DNA of 64,000 bases from Serratia silvae. Lineage in GTDB: Bacteria > Pseudomonadota > Gammaproteobacteria > Enterobacterales > Enterobacteriaceae. Position 1 is the first letter of the stretch, and each line of letters begins with the position of its first letter. The position numbers were made by a program, and so were the translations under genes. The stretch covers positions 50,920 through 114,919 of the forward strand of contig NZ_JAGQDC010000019.1 of NCBI RefSeq assembly GCF_023282985.1, in the 5' to 3' direction. Below the pieces are notes generated by a model. That model was not told the DNA's origin. It did no database searches and saw only the letters and a program-made list of their open reading frames with translations. This document shows, one piece after another, positions 1 to 10,940 of this stretch.

Positions 1-52
1 TTTTGCAAATCAATCAACAACAGGGCTGTTTTCATCAAGGTTCCTACTTCGG

Positions 53-1069
53 TTAGCCCGCAGCGCTCAGTTCGCCACGTAGGTCTTGTTGCATCAGGCT
101 ACGGATCTCTTCTGGGGCCAATGGTTGGCTCAGCAGGTAATGCAGTTTGGTGAGTGCGGCTTCCACCGTCATATCAAAACCGCTGATGACGCCGGCATGA
201 GCAAGGGCATTACCGGTCGCATAACCCTCCATATTGACCCGGCCAGAGATACATTGAGTCAGGTTAACCACTACGATGCCACGCTCGGAGGCATCACGCA
301 ATTCATCCACCAATTCGGCTTTTTGTGGCGCGTTACCGACGCCGTAAGAGCGCAGGATCAAGGCCTTGACCGGTTGCAATAGGAAGTTACGCACCACCGC
401 ACCGGAAATCCCCGGATAAATCGTCACGACGCCGATCGGCTGTGGCGTGATGTTATGCACGATCAACTCTCCGTTGCATACCGGAGAGGCGATGCCGGTC
501 TGGCGGCGTATGTGGATACCCGCTTCCAGCAAAGGCGGCAGATTAGGGGAGGCGAAGGCATCAAAGCCGTCGGCATGTGCCTTGGTGGTTCGGTTGCCAC
601 GAAACAGCTTGTTGTTGAAAAACAGGCTCACCTCATTCACCGGATGATTGGCGGCCAGATAGAGGGCATTCAACAGATTGGTTTGGCCGTCGGAGCGCAA
701 TTCTGCCAGTGGGATTTGCGACCCGGTCACGATAACCGGCTTATCCAGGTTCTCCAGCATGAAGGACAGGGCTGAAGCGGTAAACGCCATGGTGTCGGTG
801 CCGTGCAGAATCACAAAGCCGTCATAGAGGGAGTAATTCTGTTTGATGTCGTCGGCAATATGCTGCCAGTCTTCGGGGGTCATATCCGAAGAGTCGATCA
901 AAGGGGCATATTCATGAATGGTGAAATCCGGCATTTCTGGCCGATGGAACTCGGGCATCAGCGCCAACTGGCGCTGTAGATGGCCGGAAACCGGGATGTA
1001 GCCCTGTTCTGAACGCTGCATACCGATAGTGCCTCCGGTATAGGCGACGTAAATGGATTTCTTTTGCAT
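53..1069 (-). CDS. ansA: L-asparaginase I, cytoplasmic (AnsA)
   Basis: The 338-residue protein matches the cytoplasmic type I asparaginase that hydrolyses L-asparagine to aspartate and ammonia. The N-terminal AYTGGTIG motif carries the nucleophilic Thr14, and the second active-site motif HGTDT lies at residues 89-93. There is no signal peptide, which separates it from the periplasmic type II enzyme. Length is that of the family. It follows sppA on the same strand, as in E. coli, but a strong terminator lies between them (1122-1148), so it probably has its own promoter; a TATAAT-like -10 sits at 1102-1107 just downstream of that terminator. Confidence 0.95.
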   Translation of the reverse strand: MQKKSIYVAYTGGTIGMQRSEQGYIPVSGHLQRQLALMPEFHRPEMPDFTIHEYAPLIDSSDMTPEDWQHIADDIKQNYSLYDGFVILHGTDTMAFTASALSFMLENLDKPVIVTGSQIPLAELRSDGQTNLLNALYLAANHPVNEVSLFFNNKLFRGNRTTKAHADGFDAFASPNLPPLLEAGIHIRRQTGIASPVCNGELIVHNITPQPIGVVTIYPGISGAVVRNFLLQPVKALILRSYGVGNAPQKAELVDELRDASERGIVVVNLTQCISGRVNMEGYATGNALAHAGVISGFDMTVEAALTKLHYLLSQPLAPEEIRSLMQQDLRGELSAAG

Positions 1070-1101
1070 GGCTTCGATCTTGTGGCTGTCAGATAGGCTG
1101 A

Positions 1102-1107
1102 ATTATA
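1102..1107 (-). promoter_or_regulatory. candidate -10 box for ansA
   Basis: On the minus strand this reads TATAAT, 33 bases upstream of the ansA start codon. The matching -35 would fall in the T-run of the sppA terminator and is poor. This is inferred from position and the perfect -10 only. Confidence 0.35.
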
Positions 1108-1121
1108 GGGAGATGGCAGCA

Positions 1122-1148
1122 GAAAAAAAGCCCGGCGAGTGCCGGGCT
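1122..1148 (-). terminator. rho-independent terminator of sppA
   Basis: Read on the minus strand, an 8-bp perfect GC-rich stem (AGCCCGGC/GCCGGGCT, loop ACTC) is followed by a run of T. It lies 14 bases past the sppA stop codon. Confidence 0.85.
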
Positions 1149-1161
1149 AGAGATTTATTTG

Positions 1162-3015
1162 CTAACGGACCTCTCCGCAAGTCAGGCATATGGCATAACG
1201 ATGTTGCGGATCGTTCAGATTATTAAACAGGCTCGGTTGTTCTTTCAGCGCCTGTGCCACCGATGCCAGCGGGGCTGGCAGCATTGACTGGATCGCCGCA
1301 GGCAGCATGGCGTGGATCGAAACGCCAAACTGGCTCAGCAACATATCCGTCATACTAGGGGAATCGATAAACCAGTTGAGTTGCCACTGTTGCAGCTTGG
1401 CCAGCTCTGCCGCTTTCTTCACGGCGTCGTCAAAGTCACCCAGTTGGTCGATCAGGCCATTTTTCTTGGCGTCGCTACCGATCCAGACATGGCCCTGAGC
1501 AATTTGATCGACCTGCTCTGGCGTCATTTTCCGGGCGGTTGCCACCAGGTTGATGAAGTTCTTGTAACCGTTCTCGATGTTCAACTGCATCATCTGTGAG
1601 AACTCTGGCGGCAGGGCTTTGGTCACGGCCAGATCGGCCAGTGGCGACGTCGCGACGCCGTCGGTATGCACCCCAACGCTGTCCAGCGTGTTCTCATAGG
1701 TGTTGATCACGCCGAAGATACCGATGGAACCGGTGAGGGTGCTCGGGCTGGCAATAATGTAATCTGCCGGGGTCGACACCCAGTAACCGCCAGACGCGGC
1801 CATTCCGCCCATGGAAACCACCACCGGTTTACCTGCGGCGCGAACTGCTGCCAGCTCGGAGCGGATCACTTCCGAAGCGCTGACGCTACCACCAGGGCTA
1901 TTGACGCGCAGGATAACGGCTTTGATTTTCGGATCCAGACGTGCCTGACGCAGTTGTGAGGCGGTGGTATCACCACCGACCGATCCTGGCGTCTGTGGGC
2001 CATCCATGATCGCGCCATTGACAAAAATAACGGCGATCTCACCCCCCTGATCCGGTGCCGGTTGCGGCTGGTAATCGTAGATGCTGACCGCATTGAAGTC
2101 ATTGTTCTGCTTGTCCCAACCGAAGGTTTTCACCAACTGTGTTTCTATCGCGGTGCGAGATGCCAGTTCATCGACCAGTTTGCTGTTCAGGGCGAACTGC
2201 GCGGTGTCGCCTCCCGCTGCCTTTAAGCCACTGAGAATATCTGCTGCTCCTGGGAACAACTGATCTGGCGTGAGTTGACGGTTAGCCGCCACCGTATCCA
2301 GATAGTTTTGCCACAGCCCGCCGACCCAGCGGCTATCGGCTTCCCGCGCTGCCGGTGACATATCATCACGGATCAGCGGTTCTACGGCAGATTTGTAGGT
2401 GCCCACACGGAAAATATTGGTGGTGACCTTCAGCTTTTCCAACAACGATTTGTAGTAAAGGTTGTTGGTCGCGAAACCATGCAGATCAACGGCACCCTGT
2501 GGTGACAGGTAGATCTTGTTGGCATAGCTGGCCAGATAGTATTGCGTCTGGTTATAGCTGTCGCCGATAGCATAGATCGGTTTGCCGCTGTCGCGGAATT
2601 CACGCAGGGCTTTGCCGATATATTGCAAGGAAGGCTGATCGGCTCCGGCAAAGTCATTGAGCTGCAACACCATGCCGGTGATGTTTTTATCATCTTTGGC
2701 CTTGCGAATGGTATCCACCAGGTCAAACAGTGAGTTTTCCTGCAGACGGTTACTGGAGGCGCCCAACAGTTCGCGGCCCCACTGACGAACCCGGTTGTTC
2801 ACCGAAGGTTGATCGACCACCACGCCGCTGAGATCGACCAGCAGTGCGCCTTTTGGTGTTTCTACCGAAGAATTGCCTTGGAGTGAGAGATAAATACCGA
2901 CCCCGACCAGGATCAAGAAAATCAGGAACAAGTTCAGGATAAGTTCCCTGACAAAATTCAGCAGACGCCATGCCCATCTGAAAATGCCTGCAATAATTCG
3001 CCCCAATGTGCGCAT
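1162..3015 (-). CDS. sppA: signal peptide peptidase SppA, 67K type
   Basis: Inner-membrane serine protease of family S49 that degrades cleaved signal peptides. The 617-residue length is that of the enterobacterial double-domain form, with one N-terminal membrane segment (about residues 22-46) preceded by basic residues. The general-base Lys lies in GTYKSAVEP in the first domain (about residue 205). The nucleophilic Ser lies in MAASGGYW in the second domain (about residue 405), together forming the known Ser-Lys dyad across domains. The C-terminus ends with a CLTC pair. A strong terminator follows the gene. It is divergent from ydjA. Confidence 0.95.
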   Translation of the reverse strand: MRTLGRIIAGIFRWAWRLLNFVRELILNLFLIFLILVGVGIYLSLQGNSSVETPKGALLVDLSGVVVDQPSVNNRVRQWGRELLGASSNRLQENSLFDLVDTIRKAKDDKNITGMVLQLNDFAGADQPSLQYIGKALREFRDSGKPIYAIGDSYNQTQYYLASYANKIYLSPQGAVDLHGFATNNLYYKSLLEKLKVTTNIFRVGTYKSAVEPLIRDDMSPAAREADSRWVGGLWQNYLDTVAANRQLTPDQLFPGAADILSGLKAAGGDTAQFALNSKLVDELASRTAIETQLVKTFGWDKQNNDFNAVSIYDYQPQPAPDQGGEIAVIFVNGAIMDGPQTPGSVGGDTTASQLRQARLDPKIKAVILRVNSPGGSVSASEVIRSELAAVRAAGKPVVVSMGGMAASGGYWVSTPADYIIASPSTLTGSIGIFGVINTYENTLDSVGVHTDGVATSPLADLAVTKALPPEFSQMMQLNIENGYKNFINLVATARKMTPEQVDQIAQGHVWIGSDAKKNGLIDQLGDFDDAVKKAAELAKLQQWQLNWFIDSPSMTDMLLSQFGVSIHAMLPAAIQSMLPAPLASVAQALKEQPSLFNNLNDPQHRYAICLTCGEVR

Positions 3016-3205
3016 GTGCTCTCCAACAAGAGTCTAGAATGTTCCGCTATCCTAATGAGCGGCCGAAGAAAAGTCAGCTTTAAATCACCTGCTATTTGTC
3101 CCTTTGCAGTTTGGAAGGCAACGGTTATAGACAGTATTACAGAGGCTGTAACTCTATGTTGAGCTATGTTAACGTGATTTAAATGAAAATTGTTATCAGG
3201 AGTTA

Positions 3206-3760
3206 ATGATGGATGCACTGGATCTTTTATTGAATCGCCGTTCTGCGTCACGCCTGACCGCACCGGCCCCCGCAGGTGAAGTGCGTCAGAATATCATCAA
3301 CGCCGGGCTGCGCGCGCCGGATCACGGGGCATTGCAACCGTGGCGTTTTGTGCTGATCGAAGATCAGGGTCTGGAACGTTTCAGTGAACTACTGCAAGCG
3401 GCTGCCAGACACGATGAACTGGAGGACAGCGCGGTGGAAAAGGCCAAACAGGCACCTTTTCGCGCGCCGCTGATTATCACGGTGGTAGCCCATTGCAGTG
3501 AAAATCCGAAGGTACCGCGCTGGGAGCAGGTTGTCTCTGCCGGTTGTGCAGTGCAGGCGATGCAAATGGCTGCTTTGGCGCAGGGCTTTAATGGCATCTG
3601 GCGCAGCGGTGCCTGGACAGAGCATCCGTTGGTGCGTGAAGCCTTTGCTTGCCGCGAGCAGGACGAGATCGTCGGTTTTCTCTATCTAGGCACGCCGCAG
3701 TTAAAAGGCTCCACTAAAGTGGTCGCTCCAGACAGTACGCCTTTCGTCCGCTACTTCTGA
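3206..3760 (+). CDS. ydjA: NAD(P)H nitroreductase YdjA
   Basis: A 184-residue small nitroreductase of the YdjA/RutE-like FMN family. The N-terminal [13 protein letters not shown] and [12 protein letters not shown] segments are the FMN-contacting motifs. It would reduce nitro compounds with NAD(P)H; the physiological substrate in E. coli is not established. The start is preceded by TATCAGGAG at a good spacing. It sits between sppA (divergent) and selD (same strand, 172 bases on), the order seen in E. coli. Confidence 0.92.
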   Translation: MMDALDLLLNRRSASRLTAPAPAGEVRQNIINAGLRAPDHGALQPWRFVLIEDQGLERFSELLQAAARHDELEDSAVEKAKQAPFRAPLIITVVAHCSENPKVPRWEQVVSAGCAVQAMQMAALAQGFNGIWRSGAWTEHPLVREAFACREQDEIVGFLYLGTPQLKGSTKVVAPDSTPFVRYF

Positions 3761-3932
3761 TCCGCCATGCGGGAATTTGCCCTGGAATGGGTGATAACCC
3801 GCAGTTTTGTACTGTTTCTGAGCAGGTCGCACGCATAATGCCAACCTGCTCTTATCAATCCCCTCCGCAAGCGCTACCCTATATCCCATTGTGATATCCT
3901 TACGTTCGTTTGTTACCCAGAGGGAGTGGACT

Positions 3933-4976
3933 ATGACATCGCCAGCCATTCGATTGACCCAGTACAGCCACGGCGCTGGCTGCGGCTGTAAAATCTCACC
4001 CAAAGTGCTTGAAACGATACTGCATAGCGAGCAGGAAAAGTTTGTCGATCCCCATCTGCTGGTGGGTAATGAAACGCGTGATGATGCCGCGGTGTATGAC
4101 ATCGGTAACGGCGTGGGCATTATCAGCACCACCGACTTCTTTATGCCGATCGTCGACGATCCGTTTGATTTTGGCCGTATTGCGGCTGCCAACGCCATCA
4201 GCGACGTGTATGCCATGGGCGGTAAGCCAATCATGGCGATTGCCATTCTCGGCTGGCCAATCGCCAAGTTACCCGCAGAAGTTGCCCAGCAGGTGATCGA
4301 CGGTGGTCGCTATGCATGCCAGCAGGCGGGTATTGCGTTGGCGGGTGGCCATTCTATCGACGCCCCAGAGCCGATTTTTGGTTTGGCGGTAACCGGTATT
4401 GTCAGAACTGAGCTGGTGAAGAAAAACAGTGCGGCACAGGCGGGAACCAAGTTATTTCTGACCAAACCGCTGGGCATTGGCGTGCTTACCACGGCAGAGA
4501 AGAAAAGCAAACTGCTGGCGGAACACCAAGGCTTAGCTACGCAGGTCATGTGCCAGTTGAATAAGCCAGGGGCGGACTTTGCCGAAGTTGCTGGCGTCAC
4601 GGCGATGACGGATGTCACCGGCTTTGGCCTGCTCGGCCATCTTAGTGAAATGTGCCAGGGTTCCGATCTACAGGCTACGGTGTGGTTTGATAGTGTGCCA
4701 AAACTGCCGGATGTCGAACGTTATATCAGCGAAGGCTGCGTGCCGGGCGGTACCGGGCGTAACTTTGAAAGCTATGGTCATCTGGTGGGGGCGATGAGCG
4801 ATCTGCAACGTCAATTATTATGCGATCCGCAAACCTCCGGCGGTTTGCTGCTGGCGGTATTGCCAGAAGCCGAGGCGGAAGTGCAGGCGATAGCGGCCCG
4901 CCATGGCATCACGCTGAACGCGATTGGTGAATTGCAACCCGCACAGGCGGGTAATCCGCTGATCGAGGTTGTCTAG
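3933..4976 (+). CDS. selD: selenide, water dikinase (selenophosphate synthase)
   Basis: Makes selenophosphate from selenide and ATP, the selenium donor for selenocysteine and for 2-selenouridine in tRNA. The start ATG at 3933 follows AGGGAG and gives 347 residues, the E. coli length; an upstream in-frame start at 3891 would add 14 residues with no homology or ribosome site. The active-site loop HGAGCGCK carries Cys17 and Lys20, so this is the cysteine form, not a selenocysteine form. The ATP-binding AIR-synthase-like domains follow. The stop codon overlaps the GTG start of selU by one base, implying translational coupling with the enzyme that consumes its product. Confidence 0.96.
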   Translation: MTSPAIRLTQYSHGAGCGCKISPKVLETILHSEQEKFVDPHLLVGNETRDDAAVYDIGNGVGIISTTDFFMPIVDDPFDFGRIAAANAISDVYAMGGKPIMAIAILGWPIAKLPAEVAQQVIDGGRYACQQAGIALAGGHSIDAPEPIFGLAVTGIVRTELVKKNSAAQAGTKLFLTKPLGIGVLTTAEKKSKLLAEHQGLATQVMCQLNKPGADFAEVAGVTAMTDVTGFGLLGHLSEMCQGSDLQATVWFDSVPKLPDVERYISEGCVPGGTGRNFESYGHLVGAMSDLQRQLLCDPQTSGGLLLAVLPEAEAEVQAIAARHGITLNAIGELQPAQAGNPLIEVV

Positions 4977-6091
4977 TGTCAACGGTGACTCGCCAGGATA
5001 CGCAAGACTACCAGCGTCTTTTTCTACAGGATGTGCCACTGATTGACGTGCGCGCGCCGATAGAGTTTACGCAGGGGGCATTTCCCTGTTCAGCTAATCT
5101 GCCGCTGATGAACGACAGTGAACGTCAGGCGGTAGGAACCTGCTACAAGCAGCATGGTCAACAAGCTGCGATTGTCCTTGGGCACAACCTGGTCAATGGA
5201 AAACTGCGGGAACAGCGCACGCAAGCCTGGATCGAGCAATGTGCTCGGCAACCCGAAGGTTATATTTACTGTTTCCGTGGCGGGCTGCGTTCACAATTGG
5301 TTCAGCAATGGCTGCACGAGGCTGGCGTTGATTATCCGCGCGTGGTGGGTGGCTATAAGGCGTTACGCAATTTTCTGCTCGGCGCGCTTGAGGCAGCCGC
5401 TGCGTTGCCGATGCTGATTGTGGGCGGTAATACCGGCTGTGGCAAGACCTTGCTGATTAATGAATTGGCGGCGGGTATCGATCTGGAAGGACTCGCTCAT
5501 CATCGCGGCTCCTCCTTTGGCCGTACGCTGGTGAAACAGCCTACCCAGATAGATTTCGAAAATCATCTGGCCATACGTATGCTGAAAAAGCAGCATGCTG
5601 GTTGCCGCCATTGGGTGTTGGAAGATGAAAGCCGGATTATCGGTTCTACCAATCTGCCTTTAAGCTTGTTCAATGGCATGCAGCAGGCTGCCCTGGTGGT
5701 GATTGACGATCCGTTTGATGTGCGTGTGTCACGCCTGCAAGATGAGTACATCGACCGCATGCGCATGGCCTTTGAACAAGCCTATGGCGAGCAAGACGGC
5801 TGGCGGCAATATGATGAATATCTGCATCATGGCCTGTTTGCCATTCGCCGTCGCCTGGGGCTGGAACTGTTCCAGCAGTTGACGCTGCGTCTGGAGTCGG
5901 CGCTGCAAGTGCAACGGCTCAGTGGCCAAAGCGAAGCACATCAGCAATGGCTGGTTCCGCTGTTGCAACACTATTACGACCCGATGTATCGCTACCAATT
6001 AGAGAAGAAAACCCAACGTGTGATCTTTCGCGGTAATTACGCGCAAGTCAGAGAATTCCTGATGACGTATAGCCAGAATAACGGTGAATAA
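4976..6091 (+). CDS. selU: tRNA 2-selenouridine synthase (SelU/MnmH)
   Basis: Replaces the sulfur of 2-thiouridine at wobble position 34 of certain tRNAs with selenium, via a geranylated intermediate in the known family. An N-terminal rhodanese domain carries the catalytic Cys in YCFRGG (Cys99), and a P-loop GGNTGCGKT lies at about residues 150-158. Length is 371. The GTG start overlaps the selD stop (TAGTG), and its own stop overlaps the topB start (TAATG). In E. coli the gene (ybbB) is far from selD, so its placement directly behind selD here is a meaningful functional pairing. Confidence 0.95.
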   Translation: MSTVTRQDTQDYQRLFLQDVPLIDVRAPIEFTQGAFPCSANLPLMNDSERQAVGTCYKQHGQQAAIVLGHNLVNGKLREQRTQAWIEQCARQPEGYIYCFRGGLRSQLVQQWLHEAGVDYPRVVGGYKALRNFLLGALEAAAALPMLIVGGNTGCGKTLLINELAAGIDLEGLAHHRGSSFGRTLVKQPTQIDFENHLAIRMLKKQHAGCRHWVLEDESRIIGSTNLPLSLFNGMQQAALVVIDDPFDVRVSRLQDEYIDRMRMAFEQAYGEQDGWRQYDEYLHHGLFAIRRRLGLELFQQLTLRLESALQVQRLSGQSEAHQQWLVPLLQHYYDPMYRYQLEKKTQRVIFRGNYAQVREFLMTYSQNNGE

Positions 6092-8016
6092 TGCGACTGT
6101 TTATAGCCGAAAAACCGAGTTTGGCCCGCGCCATTGCTGATGTTTTACCCAAGCCCCATCGTCGGGGTGACGGCTTTATTGCCTGTGGCAGCAACGATGT
6201 GGTGACCTGGTGCGTTGGGCACCTGTTAGAACAGGCCCAGCCGGATGCTTACGACAGCCGTTACGCGCGCTGGTCGTTGGCCGACTTACCGATAATCCCG
6301 CAGAAGTGGCTGTTGCAGCCGCGCCCTTCGGTCAGCAAGCAGTTGAATGCGATAAAAAAGCTGCTGGCGGAAGCCGACGAAGTGATCCATGCAGGTGACC
6401 CGGATCGGGAAGGACAATTGTTGGTGGATGAGGTGCTGGATTATCTGGCACTGACGCAGGAAAAGCGCCAGAACGTGCGGCGTTGCCTGATTAACGATCT
6501 CAACCCACAGGCAGTGGAACGTGCGGTGCAGCGCCTGCGTGATAACCGTGACTTTATTCCGCTGTGCGTTTCCGCTTTGGCGCGCGCGCGCGCAGACTGG
6601 CTTTACGGCATCAACATGACCCGGGCTTATACGCTGCTAGGGCGTAACGCAGGCTATGATGGCGTGCTGTCAGTAGGGCGGGTACAGACGCCGGTGTTGG
6701 GGCTGGTGGTGCGGCGCGATGAAGAGATCGAAAACTTCGTCTCGAAAGACTTCTTTGAGGTGAAAGCGCATATCGTTACGCCGAAGGAAGAACGCTTTGT
6801 CGCCCTGTGGCAGCCGAGTGAATCCTGCGAACCTTACCAGGATGAGGAAGGGCGTTTACTGCACCGGCCATTGGCCGAACACGTGGTTAAACGCATCGAG
6901 GGCGCACCGGCGCTGGTCACCTCGTATAATGATAAACGGGAATCAGATACCGCTCCGCTGCCGTTTTCCCTTTCCACGCTGCAAATTGAGGCGTCGAAAC
7001 GCTTTAACCTCAGCGCCCAGCAGGTGTTGGACGTTTGCCAACGGCTGTATGAAACCCACAAGCTGATCACTTACCCGCGTTCTGACTGCCGTTATCTGCC
7101 AGAGGAACACTTCGCCGGGCGCCATGCCGTGTTGAATGCCATCAGCGTACATCAGCCGGATCTCTATCCACAGCCGATTATCGATAGCGAGCGCCGTAAC
7201 CGCTGTTGGGACGATAAAAAGGTCGATGCTCACCACGCGATTATTCCTACGGCGCGTGCCAGCAAGGCCAGCCTGAGCCAAGATGAACTGAACGTTTACG
7301 GTTTGGTGGCCCGGCAGTATCTGATGCAGTTCTGCCCGGATGCGATGTTCCGCAAGTGCGTCATCGAGCTGGATATCGCCGGCGGCAAGTTTATCGCCAA
7401 GGCGCGTTTCCTGGCCGAAGCGGGCTGGCGCACCCTGCTGGGTAGTAAAGAGCGTGATGAGGAAAACGAAGGTGCACCGCTGCCCGTTGTCGCCAAAGAC
7501 GATGAGTTGTTGTGCGAGCGTGGCGAAGTGGTAGAACGCCAGACTCAACCGCCGCGGCCCTTTACCGATGCCAGCCTGTTGTCGGCAATGACCGGGATTG
7601 CGCGTTTCGTGCAGGATAAAGCACTAAAGAAAATCCTGCGGGCGACCGATGGTTTAGGGACAGAGGCAACGCGCGCAGGTATCATTGAGCTGCTCTTCAA
7701 GCGGGCGTTTCTCTATAAGAAAGGGCGCTATATACATTCCAGCGAAACCGGGCGGGCACTGATCCATTCATTGCCAGACCTGGCGGCACGCCCTGATATG
7801 ACGGCGCAGTGGGAGTCTACGTTGACGCAAATCAGCGAAAAATCCTGCCGTTATCAGGACTTTATGCAGCCTCTGGAGGGCACTTTGCAGCAGCTGATCT
7901 ATCAGGCTAAGCAGAGCCGGGCCAGTATAGCGTTTCGTGGCTTGTCGCCAGCACCGTCAGCCGGGGCGAAAAAGCGTAAAAAAAGTGCCGGTAAGGCACG
8001 GGAGAAAAGTGAATGA
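6091..8016 (+). CDS. topB: DNA topoisomerase III
   Basis: Type IA topoisomerase that decatenates DNA and resolves recombination and replication intermediates. The N-terminal TOPRIM domain carries the acidic motif GDPDREG (Asp103, Asp105). The active-site Tyr328 lies in [10 protein letters not shown]. The 641-residue length is close to the E. coli enzyme and ends in a short Lys/Arg-rich tail. It overlaps selU by one base and ynjH by four, so the three are probably co-transcribed with selD. Confidence 0.96.
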   Translation: MRLFIAEKPSLARAIADVLPKPHRRGDGFIACGSNDVVTWCVGHLLEQAQPDAYDSRYARWSLADLPIIPQKWLLQPRPSVSKQLNAIKKLLAEADEVIHAGDPDREGQLLVDEVLDYLALTQEKRQNVRRCLINDLNPQAVERAVQRLRDNRDFIPLCVSALARARADWLYGINMTRAYTLLGRNAGYDGVLSVGRVQTPVLGLVVRRDEEIENFVSKDFFEVKAHIVTPKEERFVALWQPSESCEPYQDEEGRLLHRPLAEHVVKRIEGAPALVTSYNDKRESDTAPLPFSLSTLQIEASKRFNLSAQQVLDVCQRLYETHKLITYPRSDCRYLPEEHFAGRHAVLNAISVHQPDLYPQPIIDSERRNRCWDDKKVDAHHAIIPTARASKASLSQDELNVYGLVARQYLMQFCPDAMFRKCVIELDIAGGKFIAKARFLAEAGWRTLLGSKERDEENEGAPLPVVAKDDELLCERGEVVERQTQPPRPFTDASLLSAMTGIARFVQDKALKKILRATDGLGTEATRAGIIELLFKRAFLYKKGRYIHSSETGRALIHSLPDLAARPDMTAQWESTLTQISEKSCRYQDFMQPLEGTLQQLIYQAKQSRASIAFRGLSPAPSAGAKKRKKSAGKAREKSE

Positions 8017-8294
8017 GCCGCATACCCTTGATGATTGGTTATTTGGCACTGTTTTCCACCAGCGTATTGGCCAATCGTGGTAACGTCGATGTCGTCGTGC
8101 CGGTATCCCCTGAAATATGGGGCAGTGCACGTACTACGACAACGCCGCCGCCTTGCAACCGTTGCTGCATTTATCAAAATCAAAACTATTCTGAAGGTGC
8201 GTTGCTGAAAGTAGGCGACGAGCTGTTGCAGTGTGCGCGCGACCCTAACGTCACGGGCACCAATCCATTAATCTGGATCCGCCTCAAGCGGTAA
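8013..8294 (+). CDS. ynjH: small exported protein, YnjH (DUF1496) family
   Basis: A 93-residue protein with a short N-terminal hydrophobic segment ending in VLA, consistent with a cleaved signal peptide, so probably periplasmic. The conserved DUF1496 core is seen as [18 protein letters not shown] followed by a later Cys; the Cys pair and third Cys are the striking feature. Its start overlaps the topB stop (ATGA). In E. coli ynjH lies next to nudG, as here. The function of the family is unknown. Confidence 0.85.
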   Translation: MSRIPLMIGYLALFSTSVLANRGNVDVVVPVSPEIWGSARTTTTPPPCNRCCIYQNQNYSEGALLKVGDELLQCARDPNVTGTNPLIWIRLKR

Positions 8295-8324
8295 TCAAAG
8301 AGTGAACAGGGGGCACTAGCTGCC

Positions 8325-8720
8325 CTAGACGGATAATGAGCGGATATAACTTTCTAACAGGGGAATATCGGCGGGAGCCAGAGGGTAATTTCTGGCCTGT
8401 TTGGGCGAAACCCAAGCAAATGCGCTATGGCAATGCAGCTGTAATTCCCCGCTGAAAGAGCTAACCTGCCAGGCGTGCAGCCGGATGACCCTCTCGCTTT
8501 GTTGCCACTGATTGCTGGCCACAAAGTTCCCCACCTTGGCGATAATCCCCAACTCTTCCCTCAGTTCACGTGCGAGTGCCTGGGGCTGGCTCTCAGCCAT
8601 TTCGACCTTACCGCCGGGAAACTCCCATAGGCCAGCCTGATCGCTGCTGCTATCGCGTTGAGCGAGCAGGATCTTGCCATCTTGTTCGATAATGGCGGCA
8701 ACGACATCAATGATTTTCAT
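8325..8720 (-). CDS. nudG: CTP/5-hydroxy-CTP pyrophosphohydrolase NudG
   Basis: A MutT-like Nudix hydrolase of 131 residues that cleaves pyrimidine nucleoside triphosphates, preferring oxidised or methylated cytosine nucleotides in the E. coli enzyme. The Nudix box is intact: it begins at GGKVEMAESQ and continues to RELREELGI. It is convergent with ynjH and lies immediately downstream of xthA on the same strand, so the two DNA/nucleotide-damage genes may be co-transcribed (44 bases apart). Confidence 0.93.
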   Translation of the reverse strand: MKIIDVVAAIIEQDGKILLAQRDSSSDQAGLWEFPGGKVEMAESQPQALARELREELGIIAKVGNFVASNQWQQSERVIRLHAWQVSSFSGELQLHCHSAFAWVSPKQARNYPLAPADIPLLESYIRSLSV

Positions 8721-8764
8721 AGCTTGGATTCAATGTTGCCCCGACGTGCATCGGGGCAGGGGGA

Positions 8765-9568
8765 TTACAGTGCGAACTCGGCCCAGACGGGAGCATGGTC
8801 TGAGGGTTTTTCCATACCGCGGATCTGATAATCAATGCCCGTGGCGGTACAGCGCGCAGCCAATGAGGTGTTAGCCAACAGCAGATCGATGCGCAGGCCA
8901 CGGTTTTCATCAAACCCGCGTGAACGATAGTCAAACCATGAGAACTCATCGTTACGCTCAGGGTTGGCATGACGGTAGGTATCTACCAGCCCCCAGTCCA
9001 GCAGGCGACCCATCCACTCACGCTCTTCCGGCAGGAAGGAGCACTTACCCGTGCGCAACCAACGTTTGCGGCTCTCTTCACCAATACCGATGTCCAGATC
9101 GCTTGGGCTGATGTTCATATCGCCCATGATCAACACCTGCGACTCTGCTGGCAGTTGTTGCAGATAATTTTGCAGATCTTGATAAAAGCGGGTTTTGGCC
9201 GGGAATTTGGTTGGGTGGTCGCGGCTTTCTCCCTGTGGGAAGTAACCATTAATCACCGTCAATGTACCTTGTGGCGTCGCCAGGTCGGCCATGATGATAC
9301 GACGTTGCGCATCTTCTTCATCAGTAGGGAAACCGCGGCGTACGGCAAGAGGTTCATCTTTAGTCAGCAACGCTACGCCGTAATGGCCTTTCTGCCCATG
9401 ATAGAACACGTGATAGCCGTGTTGGCTGACGTCTTCCAACGGGAACATATCGTCGTGGACTTTGGTTTCCTGCAGGCCGATCACATCCGGCTGATGCTGC
9501 TCGATAATTGCTGCCAGTTGATGCGGACGTGCACGCAGTCCATTGATATTAAAAGAAACAAACTTCAT
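8765..9568 (-). CDS. xthA: exodeoxyribonuclease III
   Basis: Major AP endonuclease and 3'-5' exonuclease of base-excision repair, 267 residues. Family motifs are all present: FNINGLRAR at the N-terminus, GLQETKV with the metal-binding Glu, IMGDMNISP with the catalytic Asp-Asn, and the C-terminal SDHAPVW with the catalytic Asp-His. The length and order relative to nudG fit the enterobacterial gene. Confidence 0.97.
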   Translation of the reverse strand: MKFVSFNINGLRARPHQLAAIIEQHQPDVIGLQETKVHDDMFPLEDVSQHGYHVFYHGQKGHYGVALLTKDEPLAVRRGFPTDEEDAQRRIIMADLATPQGTLTVINGYFPQGESRDHPTKFPAKTRFYQDLQNYLQQLPAESQVLIMGDMNISPSDLDIGIGEESRKRWLRTGKCSFLPEEREWMGRLLDWGLVDTYRHANPERNDEFSWFDYRSRGFDENRGLRIDLLLANTSLAARCTATGIDYQIRGMEKPSDHAPVWAEFAL

Positions 9569-9670
9569 GAGCGCTGCCGTTTTTATCCGAAAAAATGTGT
9601 TCAGATAGTAGCAGAGTTTGGCCGGAAATGTAACGCGAACCAGCGGCGGTTTGCCGCTGGGGGCCAGGGA

Positions 9671-10243
9671 TTATTTTGCCCAGCGGTCGTAATTCTGTGG
9701 CTGATAGTCATCAAATAGCTGGATCAAGGCTGCCGGAGAATCGCTGATATGCAGGGTCTTGAGATAATCATGCCGCATAAAGCCTTGATCGGCGACATGC
9801 AGTAAAAACTGGCTTAACGGGTGGTAAAAGCCGTTAACATCCAGCAGCCCGACCGGCTTGCTGTGGTAACCGATCTGCCCCCAGGTCCAGATTTCGAACA
9901 GCTCTTCCAGCGTACCTATGCCCCCAGGCAGGGCAATAAAACCGTCGGCCAGCTCGGCCATTCGCGCTTTACGGGTGTGCATGTCTGGGACGATTTCCAA
10001 TTCGGTCAGGCCGCGGTGCGCCGTTTCTGCTTCGACCAGTCGTTGGGGAATAATGCCGATTACCTCACCACCGGCCTCTAGAACTGCATCGGCAACCACG
10101 CCCATCAATCCTTTCTTACCACCGCCATACACCAGACGCCGCCCTTGGGTGGCAAGCAGATGGCCCAGCTGGCGTGCGTTTTCGACATAGGCTGGATTAT
10201 TGCCCTCGCTGGCACCACAAAAGATACAAATGTTTTTACGCAT
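9671..10243 (-). CDS. LOG-family nucleotide 5'-monophosphate phosphoribohydrolase
   Basis: A 190-residue Rossmann-like protein of the lysine decarboxylase-like/LOG family. The diagnostic PGGIGTLEE motif lies in the middle and the N-terminus has the CGASEGNN nucleotide-loop pattern. LOG proteins hydrolyse nucleoside 5'-monophosphates to base and ribose 5-phosphate; plant and some bacterial members act on cytokinin nucleotides. In this organism the substrate is unknown. The gene stands at the junction between two blocks that are separate in E. coli. Confidence 0.85.
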   Translation of the reverse strand: MRKNICIFCGASEGNNPAYVENARQLGHLLATQGRRLVYGGGKKGLMGVVADAVLEAGGEVIGIIPQRLVEAETAHRGLTELEIVPDMHTRKARMAELADGFIALPGGIGTLEELFEIWTWGQIGYHSKPVGLLDVNGFYHPLSQFLLHVADQGFMRHDYLKTLHISDSPAALIQLFDDYQPQNYDRWAK

Positions 10244-10420
10244 GACTTTCCCTTGCTGCTTTTAACGAAGCCAGTGGTATAGCGAATTGTGGGGTTTAGT
10301 TCAAGGGGGAATTGGTATTGCAATGGTGGTGGGGAGGATGACCGCGCAAGCGCGTTGTCCAGTTCGGTGCTGTATGGGAGATGATATGATGGTTTAAAAC
10401 TTGGGGAGTAAATATAAGGA

Positions 10421-10568
<148 letters not shown>

Positions 10569-10632
10569 AAACTTTACTTGGAGTGCTTCATGAGATTTCA
10601 GATTTCTCTGTTTGCTCAATGCCATAAAATCA

Positions 10633-10780
<148 letters not shown>

Positions 10781-10825
10781 CAATTTTTCTTGCTTGCGAA
10801 ACGTCTGTCTCGGTAAGCGGGGCGC

Positions 10826-10853
10826 ATCATATCAAATGAAGCGCTTGTGTAAA
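10826..10853 (-). promoter_or_regulatory. tyrTV promoter with GC-rich discriminator
   Basis: On the minus strand a TTTACA -35 (10848-10853) and TATGAT -10 (10826-10831) are spaced by 16 bases and followed by a GCGCCCCGC discriminator. This is the same architecture as the well-studied stringently controlled E. coli tyrT promoter, so ppGpp sensitivity is expected. Confidence 0.85.
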
Positions 10854-10940
10854 GCATTGAAATGCAGAAAATGAATTGTTTGTCGCTTTTTTATTCTTAG
10901 CGGTGCTTCCGTGAACGAAAGACACCGCTTTGTTAAGCAA

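Noticed and set aside
3701..4267. A 188-codon minus-strand frame opposite ydjA and selD
   Set aside because: It covers parts of two real genes in antisense and has no domain support.
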